Assembly (NCBI GenBank): GCA_965662545.1
Contig: CBFIHZ010000041.1
Coordinates: 1-28,813, forward strand
DNA: 28,813 nucleotides
Source of the DNA: CPC320 sp002684375
GTDB taxonomy: Bacteria > Pseudomonadota > Alphaproteobacteria > Rhodobacterales > Rhodobacteraceae
Direction: 5' to 3'
Under the pieces are notes generated by a model that saw only the letters and a program-made list of their open reading frames with translations, was not told the origin of the DNA and ran no database searches. The position numbers were made by a program, and so were the translations under genes. Positions within the stretch are counted from its first letter, which is position 1. Every line of letters starts with the position of its first letter. Shown one piece after another: positions 7,565 through 15,648 of this stretch.

Positions 7565-8371
7565 CTATCGGAACATGTTTAAGCGCAAGCGGATTTTCTG
7601 ATAATCCTCCTTGGGGATATGCCGGTTCAGTCGCCGGTTGATCGCACTGAAAAATCCAATGATCAGAAGGGTCAGCAGGATGAAATATCCTCCGAGTATG
7701 GGGTAAGGTACGAATGGGTTGAAAGTTTTATCGGCAAAGTAACTGGCGTAATACAGCGCATCCCCACGTTGTTGCCATGCTGGAAACGCCGAGAGAAAGA
7801 CCAGTGCCGTGGCGTGAAACAAAAAGATCGCTTCATTGGTATAGGCCGGCCAACCCAGACGCAACATTGTCGGCCAGACAATTTTGCGAAACCGTGTCCA
7901 GCCTGACAGCCCATAGGCATCGGCGGCCTCGATGTCGCCCTTCGGGATCGATAGAAGGGCGCCGTGGAAGATAGCCGCCGAATAGGCCGCTGTGTTACAA
8001 AACAGCACGATCAACGCCCCCAACCAAGCGGCAGTGAACGGGTCGAAAAACCCATAGTGTTTCTTGAGGCTGAGAAAAAGAAAATAGGCAAAGAACAGCT
8101 GGATAAACAGCGGTGAGCCCCGGAAGATAAACACAAACCAATCCGCAGGAAGCCGGAGCCACCAACGGTCTGAAAATTGACCCAACGCCAGAGAAACGGC
8201 AAAGAAAAAGCCAAAAAACAGGGAGATCGCGCCAAAATAGACATTCCAGATCATGCCAGATCCGATCAGTGTCACCTGCTGGCACAGGGTGAAATCGGTT
8301 TTCGGCAAGCCGCGCAGTCCGATGCCTATGGCTCTGAGGCCATAGTCGGCAACGGTGTCCCAGCAACTCAT
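7565..8371 (-). CDS. Polar amino-acid-type ABC transporter permease, HisM-like
   Basis: A 268-residue inner-membrane permease with about five or six hydrophobic helices. Its EAA loop, EAADAYGLSGWTRFRKIVWP, couples to the ATPase. RGSPLFIQLFF is the family motif that precedes the second helix of the conserved core. The start is ATG 8371, overlapping the previous stop in ATGA. A longer reading from 8506 runs through the upstream gene and is rejected. The C-terminus is basic (RRLNRHIPKEDY). It pairs with the next permease to form the heterodimeric channel. Confidence 0.85.
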   Translation of the reverse strand: MSCWDTVADYGLRAIGIGLRGLPKTDFTLCQQVTLIGSGMIWNVYFGAISLFFGFFFAVSLALGQFSDRWWLRLPADWFVFIFRGSPLFIQLFFAYFLFLSLKKHYGFFDPFTAAWLGALIVLFCNTAAYSAAIFHGALLSIPKGDIEAADAYGLSGWTRFRKIVWPTMLRLGWPAYTNEAIFLFHATALVFLSAFPAWQQRGDALYYASYFADKTFNPFVPYPILGGYFILLTLLIIGFFSAINRRLNRHIPKEDYQKIRLRLNMFR

Positions 8372-9174
8372 AGGCCTGCAGCCTGTTGTTGTGCGCCACC
8401 CGTTGTGGATTGGCCATAGGTTAGTTTTTTCATCATTCGGTCCAGAACCACCTCGGAGACTTTGGTGAAGGCAAGGTAGAAGACCAAGAGCACCAGAAAA
8501 TACCACATCCGCCAGTCCCCATGGGGATAGGCGCTGAAACGGGCCAGTTTACTGCCGCCGAGTTCGTTTGCCCAGTAAACGATGTCTTCAACACCCAGCA
8601 GAAACAACAGTGGTGTGGCCTTAATCAGAACGATCCACAGATTGGAAAGGCCGGGCAGGGCATAGACCCACATCTGGGGCACCAGAATACGCCAAAAACT
8701 TTGGCGGTTGGTCATTCCGTAAGCTTCCGCCGTCTCGATCTGGGCTCGTGGTACCGCATGCATTGCGCCAAACAGCACATTGCTGGCAAAAGCGCCAAAC
8801 ACGATCGCAAATGTAAACACCGCCAAGGCAAACCCATAGATTTTATGCACCCATTGCGGGGCGTCCCCCTGTGGCAGTTTTGCCGCCTGACAGACGACAA
8901 AATCGGCACCTTGGCGAATGTTATCGGTCCAGTCGGGGCAGAGCGTTTTATGGCGTGTCCATTCGAACGCCTGATCCAACGCAATGACGAAAAATAAAAA
9001 GAAAACAATGTCGGGGACACCGCGCACGATCGAAATATAGATTTTACCAAACCATCGCAGCGGCGCAAACTGTGAACGCGCAGCGCTGGCACCAGCAAAG
9101 CCAAACATCAGCGCCGTCGGCGCAGTAATCGCCAGCAACAGCAGGACCGTCGCAAATGAGGCGTAAAAACCCAT
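8368..9174 (-). CDS. Polar amino-acid-type ABC transporter permease, HisQ-like
   Basis: A 268-residue permease starting at ATG 9174 with AGGT six bases upstream; a TTG at 9222 would add 16 residues before the first helix. RGVPDIVFFLFF marks helix 2 and ETAEAYGMTNRQSFWRILVP is the EAA loop. It is roughly 40 residues longer than E. coli HisQ. The excess is mainly a polar insert at about residues 72-108, between helices 2 and 3, with Cys79 and Cys95. On the expected topology that loop faces the periplasm. The C-terminus ends in a Gly/Gln/Ala-rich tail. Confidence 0.85.
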   Translation of the reverse strand: MGFYASFATVLLLLAITAPTALMFGFAGASAARSQFAPLRWFGKIYISIVRGVPDIVFFLFFVIALDQAFEWTRHKTLCPDWTDNIRQGADFVVCQAAKLPQGDAPQWVHKIYGFALAVFTFAIVFGAFASNVLFGAMHAVPRAQIETAEAYGMTNRQSFWRILVPQMWVYALPGLSNLWIVLIKATPLLFLLGVEDIVYWANELGGSKLARFSAYPHGDWRMWYFLVLLVFYLAFTKVSEVVLDRMMKKLTYGQSTTGGAQQQAAGL

Positions 9175-9327
9175 GTGTTTACCTGTGGTCAGGTAACACA
9201 ATAGCCACTGCGTCCGAGGCAACAGTTCGGGGTCAGAACAAAAACTAAAAATCAGGGGCCTCTTAGGGTCTTAGACCGGATAACGGGCAGGGCAATAACG
9301 GGCGGGAGCCGACAAAAGCTAAGTGGT

Positions 9328-9352
9328 GGCAAAGGGCGCGGGGCCCTTTGCC
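9328..9352. repeat. Perfect hairpin between binding protein and permease genes
   Basis: GGCAAAGGGC (9328-9337) and GCCCTTTGCC (9343-9352) form a ten-base-pair stem with a five-base loop, ten bases after the binding-protein stop on the minus strand. No T-run follows. It therefore looks like an mRNA 3'-end stabiliser or partial attenuator rather than a full terminator. Such hairpins raise binding-protein levels over permease levels in comparable operons (for example hisJ-hisQ in enterobacteria). Confidence 0.65.
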
Positions 9353-9361
9353 AAAAGACGA

Positions 9362-10078
9362 TTAAAAGGTTTCGCCAATTTCCCATTTTGTGATCAGCGC
9401 GTTCAGCGAACCGTCAGCCTTCATCGAATCGATGGCTGCTGAGAATTTGTCTTTCAATTCACCATCGCTTTCACGAATGCCCATGCCAACGCCGCCGCCA
9501 AGCATGATGTTGTCGCCCGTCAGCATCAGATCAGCATTCTCGGCTGCGATCGGCGCCAGAAAGGATTTGTCAGCCAGCACCGCATCAGCCTCGCCATTGC
9601 GTACGGCCGCGATGGTTTCTTCCGGTGTGGAAAACTCAACCAAAGTGGCACTTGTCGTGGCGATATAGCCCGATTGAATGGTGTTGGATTGCGCGGCGAT
9701 CACGCCGCCAGCCAGATCTACATCATTCGACAGAGCCAAGTAAGCAGAGGGGTCAGGCTGGCTGTAGTTGGTGGTGAAATCGATCACTTCATCGCGCTCA
9801 GCGGTGATCGACATGCCAGCGATAATCGCATCATAGTTGCCAGAGACCAGATTGGGGATGATGCTGTCCCAATCATTCACGACCCATTCACAGGTCAGTT
9901 TGGCGCGTTTGCACAGCTCGTCGCCGACCTCACGCTCAAAGCCGTCAACTTCACCGGCATCATTGAGAAAGTTCCACGGCGCATAGGCCCCCTCGGTGCC
10001 GAGACGCACAGTGTCGCTTGCATAGGCCATTCCGGCGGTCAGGGCCAGGGCGGCTGTGGTTAAGATAAGATTTTTCAT
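9362..10078 (-). CDS. Periplasmic amino-acid-binding protein, HisJ/LAO family
   Basis: A 238-residue solute-binding protein with a Sec signal peptide (cleavage expected after Ala20 in AGMAYA-SD). It follows the PBPb family pattern: YAPWNF, GFEREVGDELCKR, WDSIIPNLVSGNYDAIIAGM. Residues that hold an alpha-amino acid are present: Arg95 in SITAERDEV for the carboxylate and Asp170 in DAVLAD for the amino group. Cys56 and Cys63 match the short-range disulfide of HisJ/LAO proteins. The start has a strong GGAG ribosome site. It feeds the HisQ/HisM-like permeases. The ligand side chain cannot be deduced. An amino-acid ligand sits oddly with the downstream polyamine-type enzymes unless the ligand carries an extra amine. 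Confidence 0.85.
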   Translation of the reverse strand: MKNLILTTAALALTAGMAYASDTVRLGTEGAYAPWNFLNDAGEVDGFEREVGDELCKRAKLTCEWVVNDWDSIIPNLVSGNYDAIIAGMSITAERDEVIDFTTNYSQPDPSAYLALSNDVDLAGGVIAAQSNTIQSGYIATTSATLVEFSTPEETIAAVRNGEADAVLADKSFLAPIAAENADLMLTGDNIMLGGGVGMGIRESDGELKDKFSAAIDSMKADGSLNALITKWEIGETF

Positions 10079-10112
10079 AGTTTCTCCTAGGTTTTTTGTT
10101 TAGGTTTGGTGT

Positions 10113-10889
10113 TCAAGCTGCAACGGTTGAGCTTAAAAACTGCTGCAGGCGTTGTGATTTTGGGGCGCCGAACAGGGTGGCCGGCGGGCCTTCTTCTTCT
10201 ATCCGACCAAGGTGTAAAAACACAACATGGTCAGCGACATCTGCGGCAAGCTTCATGTCGTGGGTGACAATTACCATGGTGCGGCCCTCGCTGGCCAAAT
10301 CCTTAATGACCGCGATAACCTCTTGTTCAAGTTCGGGGTCCAGCGCCGAGGTGGGTTCGTCAAATAACAGTGCCTCGGGGCTCATACACAACCCGCGGGC
10401 AATCGCTGCACGCTGTTGCTGGCCGCCGGAAAGCTGGGCCGGAAAGGCATCACATTTCTCACCAATGCCGACTTTTTCAAGATAGCCACGCGCTGCGGTT
10501 TCGGCGACATCTTTAGGAAGACCGAGCACAGTAACCGGTGCCTCCATCACGTTTTGCAAAATCGTCATATGAGACCACAGATTGAACTGTTGAAACACCA
10601 TAGACAGATTTGTGCGCATGCGCAGCACTTGCTTTGTGTCAGCGGGGCGACGCTCAGGGCCATCACCTTGCCATAGAACGGGTTCGTCTTTGAACAGGAT
10701 GTCGCCTTGCTGGCTATTTTCCAAAAGGTTGATACAGCGTAAAAGGGTGGATTTTCCCGACCCCGAAGACCCGATCAACGCCACGACGTCACCTTTGCGT
10801 GCGCAGATGTCGACCCCTTTCAGGACCTCGAGGTTGCCAAAACTTTTGTGTAAGTCGCGAACCTCGATAACAGGAGTTGGGTTTGACAC
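10113..10889 (-). CDS. Polar amino-acid ABC transporter ATPase, HisP-like
   Basis: A 258-residue ATPase with Walker A GSSGSGKST (40-48), Q-loop FQQFNLWSHMT (99-109), signature LSGGQQQR (153-160), Walker B LLFDEPTSALD (174-184) and the H-loop in VTHD. This is the HisP/GlnQ/OccP subfamily. The start is GTG 10889 with GAGAG five bases upstream. It is the first gene of the minus-strand block, 34 bases before the binding protein, and would energise the HisQ/HisM-like pair. The upstream region 10890-11121 holds two palindromes that may control the operon. Confidence 0.88.
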   Translation of the reverse strand: MSNPTPVIEVRDLHKSFGNLEVLKGVDICARKGDVVALIGSSGSGKSTLLRCINLLENSQQGDILFKDEPVLWQGDGPERRPADTKQVLRMRTNLSMVFQQFNLWSHMTILQNVMEAPVTVLGLPKDVAETAARGYLEKVGIGEKCDAFPAQLSGGQQQRAAIARGLCMSPEALLFDEPTSALDPELEQEVIAVIKDLASEGRTMVIVTHDMKLAADVADHVVFLHLGRIEEEGPPATLFGAPKSQRLQQFLSSTVAA

Positions 10890-10970
10890 TAAGCTCTCGT
10901 TCCATTTTTCATAATATATGCACCATTAACCCCTATAATTCAGGATTTTCAACGCGCAATCTGTGTTTAA

Positions 10971-10987
10971 TGATCTGTTACAGATCA
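10971..10987. promoter_or_regulatory. Candidate operator TGATCTG-TTA-CAGATCA
   Basis: A perfect inverted repeat with seven-base arms and a three-base spacer, 81 bases upstream of the transporter ATPase start. The position and symmetry fit a dimeric repressor or activator site. No T-run follows on either strand, so it is not a terminator. The cognate regulator is not in the window. Confidence 0.5.
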
Positions 10988-11002
10988 AAATGGAGCCATT
11001 TT
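10987..11002. promoter_or_regulatory. Second palindrome AAAATGG-AG-CCATTTT
   Basis: A perfect inverted repeat with seven-base arms and a two-base spacer that directly abuts the previous one. It may be a second protein-binding site, or a weak hairpin for transcripts of the TerB-like gene, whose stop lies 119 bases away. AT-rich arms make a terminator unlikely. Confidence 0.4.
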
Positions 11003-11121
11003 CCGCCGAAACGGACGCGACACGCTGTGTTCGTGAAAAACTTGCCCCAAGCCTTTGATGTTAAAACAACCCAAGCGGGTGATCTCATCTTTGAGGTTGT
11101 GAACTGCTCCGATTTTGCGGC

Positions 11122-11562
11122 TCAAAGGCCACCGCTGACACGTTGACGGGCCAGGGCGCTGTCGCGGTCATTGATGCCGAGCAAGCTTGAGACCAGACGC
11201 AGCAGCGCATCCTCTTCGTCCTCTCGTGCACCGTCCGCAAGAACCACCTGCCAAAGGCTTTCGATCACAGCCAAGCGGTCTTCATATGCCACAGCATCTT
11301 TGATCGCACGGGTGAAGCGAATGGTGTCCGGCGCCTCGCTCTCAAGGGTTTCGGCGTCTTGACGCAATTTGGCTGCGGCCTCTGCTGTCAGAGAGTAACG
11401 CAGCGACGTAATGGCGTCGATCCGATCAATTTCGGTCTGGATATAGGCGCCGTCGGTACGGGCGATTCGCACCAGCAAGGCGGTCAGTGCCAAACGGGCG
11501 TCTGCGTCCTTGATGGGGGCCGGGCTTGGTGCGGTCAGTTGCTTTAGAAAATCTGCAAACAT
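11122..11562 (-). CDS. TerB-family (tellurite-resistance-like) cytoplasmic protein
   Basis: A 146-residue, mostly helical protein. The TerB-like core contains ALTALLVRIARTDGAYIQTEIDRID and, later, LWQVVLADGAREDEEDALLRLVSSLLGI. These are paired DG-containing turns with acidic residues, as in the metal-binding TerB/COG4103 fold. The start is ATG 11562, with AAGG upstream. No other ter genes are present, so a tellurite role is not supported; stand-alone TerB proteins are usually of unknown function. The neighbouring DUF1330 gene is on the same strand, separated by a hairpin. Confidence 0.75.
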   Translation of the reverse strand: MFADFLKQLTAPSPAPIKDADARLALTALLVRIARTDGAYIQTEIDRIDAITSLRYSLTAEAAAKLRQDAETLESEAPDTIRFTRAIKDAVAYEDRLAVIESLWQVVLADGAREDEEDALLRLVSSLLGINDRDSALARQRVSGGL

Positions 11563-11590
11563 CTTGAGCCTTCTGAATTAAAATTGTCGC

Positions 11591-11624
11591 TAGACATCCC
11601 CTAAGAGGGATGGCGGGGTGTCTA
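11591..11624 (-). terminator. Hairpin between DUF1330 and TerB-like genes
   Basis: TAGACA (11591-11596) plus CCCC (11598-11601) pairs with GGGG (11615-11618) plus TGTCTA (11619-11624), giving ten pairs with one bulged base. It begins at the DUF1330 stop codon on the minus strand and is followed, after a few bases, by a TTTT run. It may be a terminator or attenuator, not a strong one. Confidence 0.4.
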
Positions 11625-11915
11625 TATATCAAAGCCCTCGACGATCACAAGATCGATGTCAGAGACCGGGATGCGCAGGGCTTTGGCGGCTTGATATTCC
11701 GAGCTGTTGTAACAAGCTTTTGCCGCTTCTAATGAGGGGAATTCAATCACAATTGACCGGGGACGTTGCTGACCTTCGCATAGCTCTTGTGCGCCGCCGC
11801 GAACCAAAAAACGGCCGTTGTATTTGGCGAAAGCTGTGGCGTTGGCCTTGCGGTATTTTGCATAGGCATCAAAGTCGTCGACGGTTGCATGTCCGATCCA
11901 ATACGCTTTTGTCAT
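11622..11915 (-). CDS. DUF1330 family protein
   Basis: A 97-residue protein of the DUF1330 dimeric ferredoxin-like fold. It shows the family pattern AYWIGHATVDDFDAYAKYRKAN, FLVRGG near residue 40, RSIVIEFPSLEAAKACYNSSEYQAAKALR and a C-terminal IVIVEGF-like strand. The start at ATG 11915 overlaps the rlmJ stop in ATGA, so it is co-translated with rlmJ. The reaction, if any, is unknown for this family. Confidence 0.85.
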   Translation of the reverse strand: MTKAYWIGHATVDDFDAYAKYRKANATAFAKYNGRFLVRGGAQELCEGQQRPRSIVIEFPSLEAAKACYNSSEYQAAKALRIPVSDIDLVIVEGFDI

Positions 11916-12721
11916 TTGGTTTCCCCCGGTTGTTGCGATTGATATTTTTTGAAACATCTGCTCAGGCGCGCAGCCTCTGGCGCCAGTGCGAACGGCGGAT
12001 TGATCACAAACAAGCCTGAGCCGATCATCTTATGGCCGGGGCGGGCCGGTGGAAAAGCCACCTCGTGGCGCAGCGCTTCTGGGCAGCTGTGTTCAAGCTC
12101 GCGCAACATGCTGTGATGCATCCCTGTGGTCAGCAACGGATACCACAGCACGATTATCCCAACCGGCCATTTGCGGTGGATCTGTCGGATAAAGCCGGGC
12201 AGGGTCCCGTATTCTGATTTCATTTCATAGCTCGGATCAATCAACAGCATCCCGCGCCGTGGCATCGGCGGGCAGAGCGATTGCGCCAGCGCTAAGCCCT
12301 CTTGTGCATAGCAGCGTGCTTGGTAGGGCGACATCGCATACTCAAGTGCGGTGGCTTCCTGCGGATGCAGCTCTGCCAGATGCAGCTTGTCTGTCGCTCG
12401 CAGTGTTTCGGCCGCCAAAAGTGGTGATCCGGGATAGCTATGCGGGCCGTGTTGCGCTCGGATTGTTGCTAGGACCTGCAGATACGGATGGGCGCCGCTA
12501 AACCAGTTTGCCGCCAAAACCCTGTTGATGCCTTCGGTGGCCTCGCCGGTTTTGATTGCCTCATCAGAGTTCAGATCGTACAGGGCGCGCCCGGCATGGG
12601 TTTCGATATAGCTGATTGGTTTCTCTTTTTGGGTCAGATACTGCAACATCCAGACCAGCAGGCTGTGCTTGTGGACATCGGCCATGTTCCCGGCGTGATA
12701 CAGATGTTGGTAAGACAGCAT
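11912..12721 (-). CDS. rlmJ: 23S rRNA (adenine-2030-N6)-methyltransferase
   Basis: A 269-residue protein matching RlmJ across its length, starting MLSYQHLYHAGNMADVHKHS. The SAM and active-site motifs include YIETHAGRALYDL and DPSY at 162-165 (LLIDPSYEMKSEY), the N6-adenine methyltransferase DPPY-type motif. It methylates A2030 of 23S rRNA. It lies 31 bases after pyrG on the same strand and overlaps the DUF1330 gene by four bases. Confidence 0.92.
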   Translation of the reverse strand: MLSYQHLYHAGNMADVHKHSLLVWMLQYLTQKEKPISYIETHAGRALYDLNSDEAIKTGEATEGINRVLAANWFSGAHPYLQVLATIRAQHGPHSYPGSPLLAAETLRATDKLHLAELHPQEATALEYAMSPYQARCYAQEGLALAQSLCPPMPRRGMLLIDPSYEMKSEYGTLPGFIRQIHRKWPVGIIVLWYPLLTTGMHHSMLRELEHSCPEALRHEVAFPPARPGHKMIGSGLFVINPPFALAPEAARLSRCFKKYQSQQPGETK

Positions 12722-12752
12722 TTACTGCCCCTGACCGCGCGGCGCCGGGGGA

Positions 12753-14396
12753 TTAGACCAGACGGGATATATCCTTGGCGGCACGCACAAAATCCTTGAA
12801 CAACGGGTGAGGGGCAAAGGGCTTCGATTTTAGTTCCGGATGAAACTGGACGCCAATAAACCAAGGGTGACCGTCCCATTCGACAATCTCGGGCAACCGC
12901 CCGTCGGGTGACATCCCGGAAAACTTCAGTCCTTTCGCCTCAAGTGCCTTGCGGTATTTTACATCGACCTCATAGCGGTGCCTATGGCGTTCGTCGATAG
13001 CGGTTGCGCCATAGATTTCTGCCACTTTTGAGCCTTCTTTTAGCGTGGCATCATAGGCTCCTAGGCGCATTGTGCCGCCTTTGTCGTCGGAATGGCTGCG
13101 CGCCACCTTATGGTTGCCCTGCACCCATTCTTTCAGGTGGTAGACCACTGGCTCAAAGCGCTTTTCGCCGGCCTCATGGTCAAATTCTTCTGATCCTGCT
13201 GCGGTCACACCCGCAACATTTCGGGCGGCCTCGATCACCGCCATCTGCATGCCAAGACAAATCCCAAGGTAGGGGATCTTGTGTTCGCGGGCAAACTTCG
13301 CCGCCTTTATCTTGCCTTCGGTGCCGCGTTCGCCAAAACCTCCCGGTACCAAAATGGCGTGAAACGGGGCCAAATGCGGGGTGACGTCTTCGCGTTCAAA
13401 AATCTCGGCATCGACCCACTCGATCCGCACTTTCACGCGGTTGGCCATGCCGCCGTGGGTTAAGGCTTCGGCGATCGACTTGTAGGCGTCCTCAAGCTGG
13501 GTGTATTTGCCAACAATCGCGACCTTGACCTCACCCTCGGGGTTATAGATCCGGTCGGCGACGTCTTCCCAACGCGATAGCTCTGGTCTGGGAGCCGGAT
13601 TAATCTGGAACGCATCCAGGACCGCCTGATCCAGCCCTTCCCGGTGGTAGGCCAAGGGTGCTTCATAGATCGATTTCAAATCTTGCGCTGCGATGACACT
13701 TTCGGCGCGTACATTGCAAAAAAGCGCCAGTTTCTCGCGTTCTTTAGCTGGAATTGGTCCTTCGGAACGACACACCAGAATATCCGGGGCGATGCCGATG
13801 CTGCGCAATTCCTTGACGCTGTGCTGGGTCGGTTTGGTTTTCAATTCGCCACTGGCCTTGATGAACGGCAATAATGTCAGATGCATGAACAAGCATTGAC
13901 CGCGCGGTTTGTCCTGACTGAACTGACGGATTGCTTCGAAAAACGGCAGACCCTCTATGTCGCCGACGGTGCCGCCAATTTCGCACAGCATAAAATCGAC
14001 CTCGTCTTCGCCGATTGAAATGAACTCTTTAATTTGATTGGTGACATGGGGGATGACTTGAATGGTTTTGCCAAGATAATCGCCGCGGCGTTCTTTTTCC
14101 AATACTGTCGAATATATCCGCCCTGAACTGACGGAATCTGTCGTGCGTGCCGCCACGCCGGTAAAGCGTTCGTAATGCCCCAGATCAAGATCGGTCTCTG
14201 CGCCGTCATCGGTGACAAACACTTCGCCATGTTCAAACGGGCTCATGGTGCCGGGGTCTACATTCAAATACGGGTCTAACTTGCGCAATCTAACCGAAAA
14301 CCCGCGCGCCTGAAGCAATGCGCCAAGAGCAGCCGAAGCCAAACCTTTGCCCAAAGAGGACACCACACCGCCGGTTATGAATATGAATCGTGCCAT
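12753..14396 (-). CDS. pyrG: CTP synthase
   Basis: A 547-residue two-domain enzyme that makes CTP from UTP, ATP and glutamine. The N-terminal synthetase domain (about 1-270) has ITGGVVSSLGKGLASAALG and CEIGGTVGDIEG. The C-terminal amidotransferase has Cys380 (GICLGMQ) and His519/Glu521 (VQFHPELKSKP). The length is typical for the family. ATG 14396 is chosen because it gives the conserved MARFIFITGG start; a longer reading from 14447 adds non-conserved residues. It follows secG after 155 bases that include a perfect hairpin. Confidence 0.96.
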   Translation of the reverse strand: MARFIFITGGVVSSLGKGLASAALGALLQARGFSVRLRKLDPYLNVDPGTMSPFEHGEVFVTDDGAETDLDLGHYERFTGVAARTTDSVSSGRIYSTVLEKERRGDYLGKTIQVIPHVTNQIKEFISIGEDEVDFMLCEIGGTVGDIEGLPFFEAIRQFSQDKPRGQCLFMHLTLLPFIKASGELKTKPTQHSVKELRSIGIAPDILVCRSEGPIPAKEREKLALFCNVRAESVIAAQDLKSIYEAPLAYHREGLDQAVLDAFQINPAPRPELSRWEDVADRIYNPEGEVKVAIVGKYTQLEDAYKSIAEALTHGGMANRVKVRIEWVDAEIFEREDVTPHLAPFHAILVPGGFGERGTEGKIKAAKFAREHKIPYLGICLGMQMAVIEAARNVAGVTAAGSEEFDHEAGEKRFEPVVYHLKEWVQGNHKVARSHSDDKGGTMRLGAYDATLKEGSKVAEIYGATAIDERHRHRYEVDVKYRKALEAKGLKFSGMSPDGRLPEIVEWDGHPWFIGVQFHPELKSKPFAPHPLFKDFVRAAKDISRLV

Positions 14397-14503
14397 TGAA
14401 CAGGCGCTCCCGCATGAGTGAAATAGGCTGCCCAAAACGGTCAACATATCGCTGTATTACGGGATTAACCCAGTACAGGAGATCAGACCCTTTGGCAAGC
14501 GCG

Positions 14504-14522
14504 CCGCAACATCATGTTGCGG
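14504..14522. repeat. Perfect hairpin between secG and pyrG
   Basis: CCGCAACA (14504-14511), a TCA loop and TGTTGCGG (14515-14522) form an eight-base-pair stem, about 30 bases after the secG stop. No T-run follows on the minus strand, so a factor-independent terminator is not clear. It may partly insulate the two genes or stabilise secG mRNA. Confidence 0.5.
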
Positions 14523-14551
14523 AAAATAAAGCTGCCGCAAACTGTTGTGGT

Positions 14552-14920
14552 TTAGTCGGCGCGAGGGACCAAAGGCGCTGCGTCGTTGGCACTGGGTGGC
14601 AACAGGTCGTCTATGTCCGGCAGGCTTTGTTCGTCTTGCTGTTCAACTGTTCCGGAGCCACCAAGGCGATCGATCACCGAACTTCCAGCAGATTTTTGCG
14701 CTGCAATGATTGTCAGGGTCATCGATGTGATAATGAAGCCGATAGCGAGTATCCACGTTACTTTGGCAAGAGCCGAAGCTGCGCTGCGCCCGGTCATCGC
14801 GCCACCGCCGCCACCGCCGCTGCCCATGCCAAGGCCACCGCCCTCAGAGCGTTGCAACAGCACCACGCCGATCAGCGTTAAAGCCAGTAATAAGTGAACG
14901 ATCAGCACAACGTTTTCCAT
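14552..14920 (-). CDS. secG: Protein translocase subunit SecG
   Basis: A 122-residue inner-membrane subunit of the SecYEG channel. Helix 1 (about 4-21, VVLIVHLLLALTLIGVVLL) is followed by QRSEGGGLGMG and a six-glycine run. Helix 2 (about 53-73) follows, and then a polar acidic/proline-rich C-terminal tail of about 45 residues, common in alphaproteobacteria. The start is ATG 14920. It is divergent from the nitrile hydratase operon across a 110-base gap that must hold both promoters. Confidence 0.92.
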   Translation of the reverse strand: MENVVLIVHLLLALTLIGVVLLQRSEGGGLGMGSGGGGGGAMTGRSAASALAKVTWILAIGFIITSMTLTIIAAQKSAGSSVIDRLGGSGTVEQQDEQSLPDIDDLLPPSANDAAPLVPRAD

Positions 14921-15030
14921 AGATCCCCGCAAAGGTAAGAGCGTGTGGGGTATGTAGGCAGTTTTCTGCGGAGGGGCAAGAGGCGTTTCTCTGCTGGACA
15001 TGTCGGAATTGATTACGCACAGTAATCTCC

Positions 15031-15648
15031 ATGCCGCATGATTCCGATCCTGATCACCCTCATAGTTTATTGCCGCCCGATCCTGCGCTGCGTGTGCAGG
15101 CTCTCGAGACAATTTTGCGACAGAAAGGCCTGATTGATCCCGATGCGCTGGCAGCTATTATTTCAACGTATGAAAATGACATTGGGCCGCAGAACGGGGC
15201 CAAGGTGGTGGCCAAAGCCTGGTGTGACGATGAGTTTCGCGCCCGTTTGCTAGATGATCCGATGCCTCTGCTGCAGGATCTTGGGTTTTATGGGCGTCAG
15301 GGCGAACATATGGTGGTCGTCGAAAATACTGCGTCGCTTCATAATATAGTCGTGTGTACCCTGTGCAGTTGTTATCCTTGGCCGCTTTTGGGCATTCCAC
15401 CTGCTTGGTATAAATCTGATGCTTACCGCGCCCGTGCCGTGCGCGAGCCGCGCCGGGTTCTTGCTGAGTTTGGTGTGTCGCTTCCCGATAGCACGGCGAT
15501 TCGGGTCTGGGATTCAACCGCTGAAATCCGCTATCTTGTGTTGCCGATGCGTCCGTCGGAAACAATGGGTCTGGGTGAGGCGGCCCTGTGCGACTGGGTC
15601 AGTCGGGATTGCATGATCGGCACGGGCCTGCCGCAGGCACCGAAATGA
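15031..15648 (+). CDS. nthA: Nitrile hydratase alpha subunit, cobalt type
   Basis: A 205-residue alpha subunit of the enzyme that hydrates nitriles to amides. The metal claw is Cys109-Thr-Leu-Cys112-Ser-Cys114 within VCTLCSCYPWPLLG; Thr at the second position is the mark of cobalt (non-corrin) enzymes, whereas iron enzymes have Ser. Two claw cysteines are expected to be oxidised after assembly. The flanking AKAWCDDEFRARLL and PPAWYKSDAYRARAVREPR are family-conserved. ATG 15031 lacks a clear ribosome site. The stop overlaps the beta-subunit start in ATGA, allowing one-to-one synthesis. The protein is probably cytoplasmic. Confidence 0.93.
   Translation: MPHDSDPDHPHSLLPPDPALRVQALETILRQKGLIDPDALAAIISTYENDIGPQNGAKVVAKAWCDDEFRARLLDDPMPLLQDLGFYGRQGEHMVVVENTASLHNIVVCTLCSCYPWPLLGIPPAWYKSDAYRARAVREPRRVLAEFGVSLPDSTAIRVWDSTAEIRYLVLPMRPSETMGLGEAALCDWVSRDCMIGTGLPQAPK

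Noticed and set aside
11122..11562. Tellurite resistance operon
   Set aside because: Only a lone TerB-like gene is present; none of terA, terC, terD or terE is nearby.
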